Part shown: piece after piece, positions 29,401-36,107 of the stretch
Layout of the letters: each line of letters starts with the position of its first letter
Position numbering within the stretch: the first letter of the stretch is position 1
DNA from: Rhodoferax sp.
Lineage (GTDB): Bacteria > Pseudomonadota > Gammaproteobacteria > Burkholderiales > Burkholderiaceae_C
DNA: 43,988 bases
Direction of reading: 5' to 3'
NCBI RefSeq assembly: GCF_023700745.1
Contig: NZ_JAMPYG010000022.1
Coordinates: 1-43,988, forward strand
Notes under the pieces: model-generated
The model's database searches: none
What the model was told of the DNA's origin: nothing
The model's input: the letters and a program-made list of their open reading frames with translations, nothing else
Translations under genes and position numbers: made by a program

Positions 29401-30304
29401 CGATGTTGCCACCGATACACGAGGCATCGGCCGATGTCGGGTCGACCGCAAAAATAAAACCGGCGCGCTCGGCGGCATGGGCCACACGGCTGGTGACCAC
29501 ACCGGCCTCGGTCCAGACCGTGCCGACCTCATGGTCAAGCCCTGGCAGCATGCGCATTTCGACTTCGGTCATGGCCTCCAGCTTTTCGGTGTTGATCACC
29601 ACACTCTTCCAGGTCAGCGGGATCGCGCCACCGGTGTAGCCGGTGCCGCCGCCACGCGGGATGATGGTCAAACCGAGCTCGATACAGCCCTTGACCAGAT
29701 GCGCCATTTCGGCTTCGGAGTCTGGCGTCAGCACCACAAACGGGTACTCCACGCGCCAGTCGGTGGCATCGGTCACATGGCTGACACGGCTCAGTCCGTC
29801 GAACTTGATGTTGTCCCTGGCCGTCAGCCTGGCCAGCACCTTTTGAGCCTGACGGCGCAAACTGGCGGTTTCAACAAAGTGGGCATCAAAGGCTTGAACC
29901 GCCTGGCGCGCCACGTCGAGCAACTGCCCGACCAGCGCATCGCGTTCGGGATCATCGGCGGGCTTGCGGCGCTTTTCAATTTCACCCAGACGGTGTTGCA
30001 AAGCCTGCACCAGCAGCACACGGCGCTTCGGGTTGTCGAGCAGGTCATCCTGCAAATAGGGATTGCGCTGCACCACCCAGATGTCGCCCAGCACTTCGTA
30101 CAACATGCGCGCCGAGCGGCCGGTACGTCGTTCATCGCGCAACTTGTTCAACCAAGCCCAGGCCGGTGCACCGAGCAGGCGAATGACGATCTCGCGGTCT
30201 GAAAACGAGGTGTAGTTGTAGGGAATTTCGCGGATGCGTTCGGGCTCATGCGGCGCAGTTGCGCCGGCAGGTAGCAAGGACTTAAGCTGAATGGGAGCGT
30301 TCAT
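26408..30304 (-). CDS. Large FAD-linked oxidase / Fe-S / CCG-domain oxidoreductase fusion
   Basis: A 1298-residue membrane-associated or cytoplasmic dehydrogenase, probably of a 2-hydroxy acid such as lactate or 2-hydroxyglutarate; substrate unknown. In order: an N-terminal helical part (about 1-150, DUF3683-like), an FAD-binding PCMH domain with [11 protein letters not shown] near residue 216, an FAD-oxidase C-terminal domain with [14 protein letters not shown], and two [4Fe-4S] motifs, [11 protein letters not shown] near 825 and [12 protein letters not shown] near 888. It ends with two cysteine-rich CCG segments, YFPGCG through CCGYP and HDPCH through CCGES. I chose the ATG at 30304 (MNAPIQLK). 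It is first in the run leading to ubiE and would fit a quinone-linked dehydrogenase. Confidence 0.9.
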   Translation of the reverse strand: MNAPIQLKSLLPAGATAPHEPERIREIPYNYTSFSDREIVIRLLGAPAWAWLNKLRDERRTGRSARMLYEVLGDIWVVQRNPYLQDDLLDNPKRRVLLVQALQHRLGEIEKRRKPADDPERDALVGQLLDVARQAVQAFDAHFVETASLRRQAQKVLARLTARDNIKFDGLSRVSHVTDATDWRVEYPFVVLTPDSEAEMAHLVKGCIELGLTIIPRGGGTGYTGGAIPLTWKSVVINTEKLEAMTEVEMRMLPGLDHEVGTVWTEAGVVTSRVAHAAERAGFIFAVDPTSADASCIGGNIAMNAGGKKAVLWGTSLDNLASWRMVTPQAEWLEVTRINHNMGKIHDVDVASFELQYFKADGKTPLRSERLDIAGKSFRKEGLGKDVTDKFLSGLPGIQKEGCDGLITSARWVVHRMPQHTRTVCLEFFGNAKDAVPSIVEIKDFMFAEQQRSGVVLAGLEHLDDRYLKAVGYTTKSKRGAALSGGGVPKMVLFGDIAGNDADEVARVTSEVVRIANSRSGEGFIAISPEARKKFWLDRKRTAAISRHTNAFKINEDVVIPLPRMAEYTDGIERINIELSLRNKLALCDALRDFLTQGHLPVGRHDDASEISAAELLEDRVAQALALLDEVKTLWSGWLRDVEPMFSQLQDHSLRASWKTQIRQPLQQIFSGVAFEAILKECNAIHQRVLKGRVWVALHMHAGDGNVHTNIPVNSDDYEMLQAAHGAVKRIMTLARSLDGVISGEHGIGITKLEFLSDAELQPFTDYKAKVDPEGRFNKGKLLRAEPTSDSLYADLTNAYTPSFGLMGHESLIMQQSDIGAIADSVKDCLRCGKCKPVCSTHVPRANLLYSPRNKILATSLLVEAFLYEEQTRRGVSIKHWQEFEDVADHCTVCHKCLSPCPVNIDFGDVSMNMRNLLRKMGKKTFRPAGAAAMFMLNATNPETIKMARSVMVNVAIKAQRLTADVLKVMGRKQTKAPPATLGTAPIKEQVIHFINKKLPGGLPKKTARALLDIEDKDYVPIIRNPKTTSSETEAVFYFPGCGSERLFSQVGLATQAMLWHAGVQTVLPPGYLCCGYPQRGSGLFDKAEKMITDNRVLFHRVANTLNYLDIKTVVVSCGTCYDQLQGYKFEEIFPGSRIIDIHEYLLEKGITLANAGAFLFHDPCHSPMKLQEPLKTVKALLGDNVIQSERCCGESGTLALNRPDVSTQVRFRKEEEVLKGEAQLRQIPGVGAKDNIKMLTSCPACLQGLSRFGEDLQNGLMEADYIVVEMARQILGEQWMPDYVKVANDGGIERVLV

Positions 30305-30519
30305 CGGATAGTTTGGTAACAGCCATCGCGGGCGTTGGCACCCTGTCGCAGGCACGCTCAAGCTGGGCAGGCGATGTTACCGCAGCGCAGCATTGCCCTA
30401 CTGAGGTGATGGCAACCGGGGGCAAACGCCCAAAACGCACCAGAACCGGGCGTCAGCAATCGATCAACTCAGGCATTGTTATTGCTTCACAGCCATCACC
30501 TAACTCACTTTGCACCAAC

Positions 30520-31779
30520 GTGGCCAAATCTCCAATCCAGGATTACCTTCAGGCTTTACACGCCCGTTTCAGTGGCCTGACGTCCGGCAAGGTGGCCGAT
30601 TACATTCCAGAGCTGAGTCTGGCTGACCCCGGGTGGTTTGGCATTTGCATCGCCACCCAGGACGGTCATGTCTATGAGGTGGGCGACTGCAGCCAGCCTT
30701 TCACCATCCAGTCCGTCTCCAAACCGCTGACTTACGGGCGGGCGCTTGAACAGCATGGCGAAGCCGCGGTGCTTGAAAAAATTGGCGTCGAACCCTCCGG
30801 TGACGCGTTCAATGCCATCAGCCTGCACCCCCAAAGCGGCACGCCGCTCAATCCACTCATCAATGCGGGCGCCATTGCCGCCTGCAGCCTGGTTCCCGGC
30901 GACAGCATGGAGGACAAGACCGCGACCATTCTGGAAACCTTCTCCCGTTATGCCGGCCGCCAACTTGACATTGACCACAAGGTCTATCGGTCAGAAAGTG
31001 AAACCGGGCACCGCAACCGCGCCATCGGCTGGATGTTGCGTAATTTTTCGGTTATTGAAAATGATCCCACTGCCACCCTGGAGACCTATTTTCAGCAGTG
31101 CTCAATCCGCGTCACCTGTCGCGATCTGGCCATCATGGGCGCCACCCTCGCCAACGGCGGCGTCAACACCCTCACTGGCCAGCGTGCCGTTCCTGAAAAA
31201 TTCGTTGCCAACGTCCTTTCCGTGATGGCCACCTGCGGCATGTACGACGCCTCAGGCGACTGGCTTTACCGTACCGGGCTGCCCGCCAAAAGCGGTGTCG
31301 GTGGGGGCATCATGGCCGTGCAACCGGGTCGCCTGGGGATTGCCGTCTTCTCACCCAGACTCGATCAGCAAGGCAACAGCGTTCGCGGGCTCGCCGTGTG
31401 CCATGCCTTGACGGCCGATCTGGGCCTGCACATGTTTGATGCATCGCAGCGGGCCATCCCGGCCATCCGCAGGGCCACCATGCGGCGTTCGGTCAAATCC
31501 AACCAGCGCCGCACGCAACAGGCCAATGACTACCTCTTGAACGTTGGCAAAAAATTGCGTGTTTTCCATCTGCATGGCGCGCTGACCTTCGCTTCCATTG
31601 AGTCAGTTGTCCGAGTCCTGCCGGGGGCAGCCAGACCCCTTTGGCTGAATGTGATCTGTTTCTTGGACTCAGCACAGAAGAGTTGGCTTTGGTCGATCAG
31701 TTGCTGGCCTCCCGAACGTATGCCCAAGGTCAAACCATCATTACCGCCGGCCAGGCCTCGAACGAACTGTTTGTCTTGA
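30520..31779 (+). CDS. glsA: Glutaminase with a truncated, frame-changed C-terminus
   Basis: Serine-dependent glutaminase that hydrolyses glutamine to glutamate and ammonia. Residues 1-310 form an intact domain: GKVADYIPEL, FTIQSVSKPL with the catalytic Ser65/Lys68 pair, NPLINAGAIA, YRSESETGHRNRAIGW, and Tyr250 with KSGVGGGI. Longer relatives carry a STAS domain and a cyclic-nucleotide-binding domain afterwards. Here the STAS domain begins (LRVFHLHGALTFASIESVVR, about 346-365) but after about 20 residues the frame runs into unrelated sequence and stops at 31779. The cyclic-nucleotide-binding part continues in another frame. The start is uncertain: GTG 30520 gives the family N-terminus, while ATG 30409 is also open. 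Catalysis should be intact; regulation is probably lost. Confidence 0.85.
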   Translation: MAKSPIQDYLQALHARFSGLTSGKVADYIPELSLADPGWFGICIATQDGHVYEVGDCSQPFTIQSVSKPLTYGRALEQHGEAAVLEKIGVEPSGDAFNAISLHPQSGTPLNPLINAGAIAACSLVPGDSMEDKTATILETFSRYAGRQLDIDHKVYRSESETGHRNRAIGWMLRNFSVIENDPTATLETYFQQCSIRVTCRDLAIMGATLANGGVNTLTGQRAVPEKFVANVLSVMATCGMYDASGDWLYRTGLPAKSGVGGGIMAVQPGRLGIAVFSPRLDQQGNSVRGLAVCHALTADLGLHMFDASQRAIPAIRRATMRRSVKSNQRRTQQANDYLLNVGKKLRVFHLHGALTFASIESVVRVLPGAARPLWLNVICFLDSAQKSWLWSISCWPPERMPKVKPSLPPARPRTNCLS

Positions 31780-32066
31780 CAGCAGGCTCCGCCATGGTCA
31801 GCATCTCTACCCAGGAAGGGGTCGCGCGACTCGATGCCTTCTCCTCGGGCGCAACCTTTGGCGAGGTGGCTTTTCTGGACCGTTCACCACGCTCGGCAAA
31901 CGTCACGGCGCTGAATACGGTGACCTGCCGGGTGCTGACCCGCGAAGCCTTTGACCAGCTCGATACCCAGGCTCCCACCATCAAAATCCGTTTGCTCAGC
32001 AATCTGGCCAGCAGGCTGACCACCATGCTGCGCCAGAACGGCCGTGAACTCGCCGCCCTGAAATAG
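31641..32066 (+). pseudogene. Cyclic-nucleotide-binding domain, detached C-terminal part of the glutaminase fusion
   Basis: The frame is open from 31602 and the domain starts near 31641 with AECDLFLGLSTEELALVD. It has the full CNB fold, with the phosphate-binding cassette FGEVAFLDRSPRSANV containing the conserved Glu and Arg that hold a cyclic nucleotide. It overlaps the glutaminase frame by 139 bases and is offset by one reading frame. The likely history is loss of most of a STAS domain by a deletion that also broke the frame. Translation from TTG 31641 would be unusual and no ribosome-binding site is visible. It could still be made by frameshifting or coupling, so calling it dead is not certain. 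Confidence 0.75.
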
Positions 32067-32143
32067 CACGCATTCATGTTCAAATGTCGCCACCCTGAAC
32101 AGTAAAAACAGGCTGTTGGGTTTGAACAAAGGAGCTGCTTGGC

Positions 32144-33481
32144 ATGCCGATCGATACGATCCATCGCATGAATCACTGGTTTGGCCATGCCTTCAAGGGC
32201 TTGTCAGTGCATGTACCTCCCGCCAGAGTGCAGAAATTGGCCATGCTGGTGCACCAGTGCATGGAAGCAAAAACGCGGACTTACCACACCGCTTTCCATG
32301 TTCTTGGCTTGTGCGAAAGCATGCAACCGATCCAGATCCTGGCTGCACTTTTTCATGACGTGGTGTTCTACCAGGCTGACGGAGGGATCCCGACCTGCGT
32401 GTCCGCCTTGCTGGAAGATGTGACACGCCCTGAACTAGGCTTCTTGCGGCTGCTGGAAATTGCGCCCGACGACCAGGCGATTGCCCTCTGCGTTGATATT
32501 TTTGGTTTTCATCCAGGACAACGTCTGTCACCGCGCCATGGCATGAATGAATTTCTGAGCGCCGTGGTCGCCGCTCGGCTGCTGCAAGCGCATTTGAGCC
32601 ATTTGCAGTTGATGGCCGTAGTGGCCTGCATTGAATTGACCATCCCTTTTCGTGCTCCCGACGCCAAAGGCAACAGCGCAGCGCAAAGACTGGCCCAGCG
32701 TGTTCAGGCGCGTTGTACCAGCACGGCATTGGTCAAGACCACGATAACAAACGCGGTCGACATCGCCAATCGGGACGTGACCGGCTTCATCGAGGCAGCC
32801 CCTGAGTACTGCTTGATAAACTCCATGTTGCTGGTCGAAGAATCCATGATGCCGCGGACCGTTTCTGGCGAAAGGTCCCTGCTGGCATACCGCAAGGCCC
32901 TGCTGGCCATGGACATTTTCTTAAGTCAGCTCAACCCCGCCTGGGTAGGTCAAAGCTATGAAAACCACCCCACCGCCGAAGCCGTCATACAGATGCAGGT
33001 GACGGCCCGACAAAACATTGCGTTTGTACGTGACTACCTGACGGCCGTGCTAAGCACTGTGGCCATCATTGAGGCGTTGACGCGAAGCACGGGTACCGTC
33101 TGGACCATGGCCCTGTTTCTGGACAGCATGCGCTGCGCAGAGGGTGATCAGTTCCCCGCCCCCCCTAACGAACCCATCCTCCATGCCGATTTGCGCCAGT
33201 TGCTCAAACACGGACTGGCACCTGAGGGAAATCCTGGCCTGGACGCATTGCCCCTCACCGCCTGCGTCTATGGTTTTCTGGGTCAGGTGGCCACCCAGCA
33301 AGTCCGGCAACAGGCGCAGCAGATGTTTGATGGCCTTTTGAAGCCACTTGCATTTTTGCAAATGCTGGACTACGACATGGTCAGCGCCATCATCTGCAAA
33401 ATGGCAAAAATTGATATGTCACGCCAGGAGCAGCTTTTGACGCTGGAACGCAAGCTGCATGCCGTCAGCATGCCTGTTTAG
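32144..33481 (+). CDS. Uncharacterised 445-residue protein with an HD-phosphohydrolase-like N-terminus
   Basis: The N-terminal 90 residues contain TRTYHTAFHVL (His48, His52) and ILAALFHDVVF (His71-Asp72). This resembles the metal-binding H...HD pattern of predicted HD-superfamily phosphohydrolases with YHN..H and FHD..Y motifs. The downstream acidic DNE-type block of that group is not clear here (ADGG instead), so activity is uncertain. The remaining 350 residues are largely helical and I recognise no family in them. The ATG follows GGAG nine bases away. It lies between the cyclic-nucleotide-binding remnant and fecR, in the direction of the latter. A role in cyclic-nucleotide or other phosphoester turnover is only a guess from context. 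Confidence 0.7.
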   Translation: MPIDTIHRMNHWFGHAFKGLSVHVPPARVQKLAMLVHQCMEAKTRTYHTAFHVLGLCESMQPIQILAALFHDVVFYQADGGIPTCVSALLEDVTRPELGFLRLLEIAPDDQAIALCVDIFGFHPGQRLSPRHGMNEFLSAVVAARLLQAHLSHLQLMAVVACIELTIPFRAPDAKGNSAAQRLAQRVQARCTSTALVKTTITNAVDIANRDVTGFIEAAPEYCLINSMLLVEESMMPRTVSGERSLLAYRKALLAMDIFLSQLNPAWVGQSYENHPTAEAVIQMQVTARQNIAFVRDYLTAVLSTVAIIEALTRSTGTVWTMALFLDSMRCAEGDQFPAPPNEPILHADLRQLLKHGLAPEGNPGLDALPLTACVYGFLGQVATQQVRQQAQQMFDGLLKPLAFLQMLDYDMVSAIICKMAKIDMSRQEQLLTLERKLHAVSMPV

Positions 33482-33487
33482 TCCCGG

Positions 33488-33508
33488 GGGCATGGCAAGG
33501 CCATGCCT
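33488..33508 (+). terminator. Hairpin after the HD-like gene
   Basis: Perfect eight-base stem GGCATGGC/GCCATGCC at 33489-33496 and 33500-33507 with a three-base loop, extendable by one G-T pair. It begins seven bases after the stop codon. No T-run follows directly; T-rich sequence starts only near 33554. It may be a weak or factor-dependent terminator separating the HD-like gene from the fecR unit. Confidence 0.45.
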
Positions 33509-33568
33509 CACCATTGACCGTCTTCCCGCCAGATAACTTTTCTCTTGAAACGGGTTTTTTTAATTTTT

Positions 33569-33597
33569 TTGTAAAAAAGTGTGTTTATTGTTATAAG
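33569..33597 (+). promoter_or_regulatory. Probable sigma-70 promoter of the fecR unit
   Basis: TTGTAA at 33569-33574 and TATAAG at 33592-33597 are separated by exactly 17 bases. They match four of six and five of six consensus positions. The region 33541-33600 is the most AT-rich stretch in this part of the window. Transcription would start about 20 bases before the fecR ATG, just ahead of AGGAAGAG. A start site has not been shown. Confidence 0.55.
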
Positions 33598-33622
33598 TAG
33601 GCCTTTACAGGAAGAGATAAAA

Positions 33623-34096
33623 ATGAAAACCACCATCCACCACTATCTGACTGCAGGCGTTTTGTTAATACTCACTGGGATCATGCAGCTGTCACATGCC
33701 CAGGCCGAGAAAGTCGGAGCGGTCAAAACCGTGAGTGGAGACGCCTGGGTCATTACGGGAGGGCAAAGCGTCAAAGCCCAAGTTGGCACCGACGTCCTTC
33801 TCGGAAGCCAGCTCAAGACCGCCAAAGCCGCCAGCATGGGGGTGACCTTCAAGGACAACACCTTGATGTCGTTTGGGCCCGACACTGAATTAACGGTGGA
33901 TGAATACCTGTTTGCACCGGCACAGGGCCAGTTCAAACTGGGCGCCAGGCTGGACAAGGGCAGCCTGAACTACCTCTCCGGTGTGATCGCCAAGCTCAAA
34001 CCTGACGCGGTCTCAGTCAAAACGCCCACCGGCACCATTGGTGTGCGGGGCACGCAATTCCTGGTCAACGTGCAAGCACCTGCACCGAATAATTGA
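33623..34096 (+). CDS. Secreted FecR-domain protein
   Basis: Periplasmic protein with a FecR domain, the β-rich module first known from the iron-citrate signal transducer but common in stand-alone exported proteins. The 157-residue protein has a signal peptide (1-28, cleavage near SHAQA) and then VSGDAWVITGG, GTDVLLGSQLKTAKAASMGV, MSFGPDTELTVDEY and KTPTGTIGVRGTQFLV, the typical end of the domain. ATG 33623 follows AGGAAGAG; the longer reading lacks a signal peptide. It is followed 36 bases later by the TolC-OmpA gene. FecR-domain proteins next to CHASE2 cyclases and OmpA-like proteins are a recurring proteobacterial set; the function is not settled. Confidence 0.88.
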   Translation: MKTTIHHYLTAGVLLILTGIMQLSHAQAEKVGAVKTVSGDAWVITGGQSVKAQVGTDVLLGSQLKTAKAASMGVTFKDNTLMSFGPDTELTVDEYLFAPAQGQFKLGARLDKGSLNYLSGVIAKLKPDAVSVKTPTGTIGVRGTQFLVNVQAPAPNN

Positions 34097-34132
34097 TTTT
34101 CACCAATCAAACCATTATTTTCAGGGGCTCGC

Positions 34133-36085
34133 ATGACTCTAAATACAAAATTGACAGGCCTGATGCTGGCCCTGGTGACCGTTTGGGGCGCCCAGGCACA
34201 AGCCCTTCCAGAAACACTCGTGCAGGCAGCGCGCCAGGCGGTACTGACCAACCCTGATGTACAGGCGCGCTGGAATGGTTTCAAGGCTGCCAGCAACGAA
34301 CAGGACATCACACGCGCTGGGTTTCTGCCCCAGCTTGATGTACAAGCTTCGGCAGGCAGGGAAAGTCGCAAAAACCCAGCGACTGATTACGGCAAATACA
34401 GTGTCAAATCATCCGGGATCACGCTGAACCAGATGCTATTTGACGGCATGTTGACCGCCAGCGAGGCAAAACGCCTTGGCTATGCCAAACTGACGCGTTA
34501 CTACGAACTGGCCGAAATTTCCGAAACCACCGCCATGGAGGCAATTCGCGCCTACATTGACGTGACACGCTACCGCGAACTGGTCGATGCCGCCACGCAA
34601 AATTACGTCGAACACAAACAGGCGGCACAACTGGTCGAAGAGCGTTCTTCTTCCGGCGTAAGCCGCGGCGCTGATGTCGAGCAGGCCAACGGCCGCTTCG
34701 CACTGGCAGAATCCAGCCTGCTGACCGAGCTGACCAACCTGCATGACGCCAGTGCACGCTACCTGCGGATCATTGGAGAAAAGCCCCCCGCCAGTCTGCC
34801 AGGCCTGCCTGAACCTTTCACGCTGGGCAAGATGCCCAGCTCCACTGACGCCTTGCTGCAGGAAGGATTGCCAACCAGTCCGACCTTGAACGCCGCTTTG
34901 GAAAACGCCCGAGCCTACCAACAGGCGACTGCATCGCGGCAAGCCGCCTTCATGCCGCGACTGGACTTTCGTGCCTATCAAAACCGCGACAAGAACCTGG
35001 ATGGCATCAGGGGCAATACCAAAGTCAGTGGCATGGAGCTGGCGCTGAACTACAACCTTTATCGTGGTGGTTCCGACGGCGCCCGAAAAAACCAGGCAGT
35101 AGACCAACAGGCGCAGGCACGTGACCTGCAGGACAAGGCCTGCCGCGATGTACGCCAGACCCTGACCATTGCCTACAGTGACATGCTCCGCCTGAACGAG
35201 CAACTGCGCTACATGGACCAGCACCGCCTGTCGACAGAAAAATCGCGCGAGGCTTATCGCCAGCAGTTTGACATCGGCCAGCGTACCTTGCTGGATGTGC
35301 TGGACAGCCAAAGTGAATATTTCGAGGCCACCCGTTCCTACATCAACGCCCGTCACAACCAGGCTGCTGCGCAGGCGCGCACGCTGGCTAGCATGGGCCA
35401 ACTGGTGACAGCACTGGGGGTGAAACGCGCCGACGTACCTACAGCAGAAGCGGTCGGACAGGACCGCGGCCGCATGGAAACAACGGACTTGTGCGCGTTT
35501 GAAGTGACCGAGGTGGACAGCGTTGACGCCATCAAGGCCAGGTTTGCCACCCCAGCTGGACCCGGCTCCTACGTTGTCTTGATCCCGAGTCCTGACGGCA
35601 GCATTGGACGGATCACCTTGCAAAGCAAACAGGGCGAGCAGGTGCTGACCCAATCGGGGCAGGCCGTACCCCTGGCTGGCGGCGCAAGCTTTGAGGTGGA
35701 CAAGAAAAAAATGCAGCAGGATTTTGGCGCGGCAATGGCGGCCCGGCCGCCAGTTCCTGAACAGTTTGTGCTGTACTTCCTCCGGGGGGGTACGCGACTT
35801 ACCCAAGAGTCCAGGGCCTTGTTGCCAAAAATGCTGGCGCGTGCCAAAGAACGCAAGATGCTCGATGTCTGGCTGGTTGGTCACACCGACACTGTTGGCA
35901 ATACCAAGCGCAACGAAGCACTGGGGCTCAAACGCGCCCAGGCCATTGCCAAACAGTTTCAGAAGCTGGGTTTGAAAGACAGCACCATGACCATCGAATC
36001 CTATGGCGAGCGCAGTCCACAGGTTGCGACCCCGGACGAAACCAACGAGCCACGTAACCGTCGCGGTGAAGTGACTTTGCGCTAA
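34133..36085 (+). CDS. TolC-family outer-membrane efflux protein fused to an OmpA C-terminal domain
   Basis: A 650-residue envelope protein. A signal peptide (1-24, ending AQA) is followed by a TolC/LapE-type outer-membrane factor (about 25-440) with two repeats, long helical stretches, and the usual FDIGQRTLLDVLDSQSEYFEA near 378-398. A middle segment (about 470-530: SYVVLIPSPDGSIGRITLQS) resembles the N-terminal module of OmpA-like proteins from FecR/CHASE2 loci. The last 110 residues are an OmpA-like peptidoglycan-binding domain, with LVGHTDTVG (Asp586) and LKRAQ (Arg601) spaced as in E. coli OmpA Asp241/Arg256. The expected job is a type I secretion or efflux channel clamped to peptidoglycan. 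The fusion appears real: one uninterrupted frame. Confidence 0.88.
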   Translation: MTLNTKLTGLMLALVTVWGAQAQALPETLVQAARQAVLTNPDVQARWNGFKAASNEQDITRAGFLPQLDVQASAGRESRKNPATDYGKYSVKSSGITLNQMLFDGMLTASEAKRLGYAKLTRYYELAEISETTAMEAIRAYIDVTRYRELVDAATQNYVEHKQAAQLVEERSSSGVSRGADVEQANGRFALAESSLLTELTNLHDASARYLRIIGEKPPASLPGLPEPFTLGKMPSSTDALLQEGLPTSPTLNAALENARAYQQATASRQAAFMPRLDFRAYQNRDKNLDGIRGNTKVSGMELALNYNLYRGGSDGARKNQAVDQQAQARDLQDKACRDVRQTLTIAYSDMLRLNEQLRYMDQHRLSTEKSREAYRQQFDIGQRTLLDVLDSQSEYFEATRSYINARHNQAAAQARTLASMGQLVTALGVKRADVPTAEAVGQDRGRMETTDLCAFEVTEVDSVDAIKARFATPAGPGSYVVLIPSPDGSIGRITLQSKQGEQVLTQSGQAVPLAGGASFEVDKKKMQQDFGAAMAARPPVPEQFVLYFLRGGTRLTQESRALLPKMLARAKERKMLDVWLVGHTDTVGNTKRNEALGLKRAQAIAKQFQKLGLKDSTMTIESYGERSPQVATPDETNEPRNRRGEVTLR

Positions 36086-36107
36086 CCCCCCCCGGTGCGC
36101 TTGCTTG

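Noticed and set aside
28067..30202. 711-residue open frame on the plus strand opposite the large oxidoreductase
   Set aside because: It mirrors the codons of the real minus-strand gene, is rich in His, Gln and Arg as antisense frames of GC-rich genes are, and shows no domain.
31600..31650. Programmed -1 frameshift to join the glutaminase and cyclic-nucleotide-binding frames
   Set aside because: No X XXY YYZ slippery heptamer in the right phase, and most of the STAS domain is missing, which frameshifting cannot explain. A deletion fits better.
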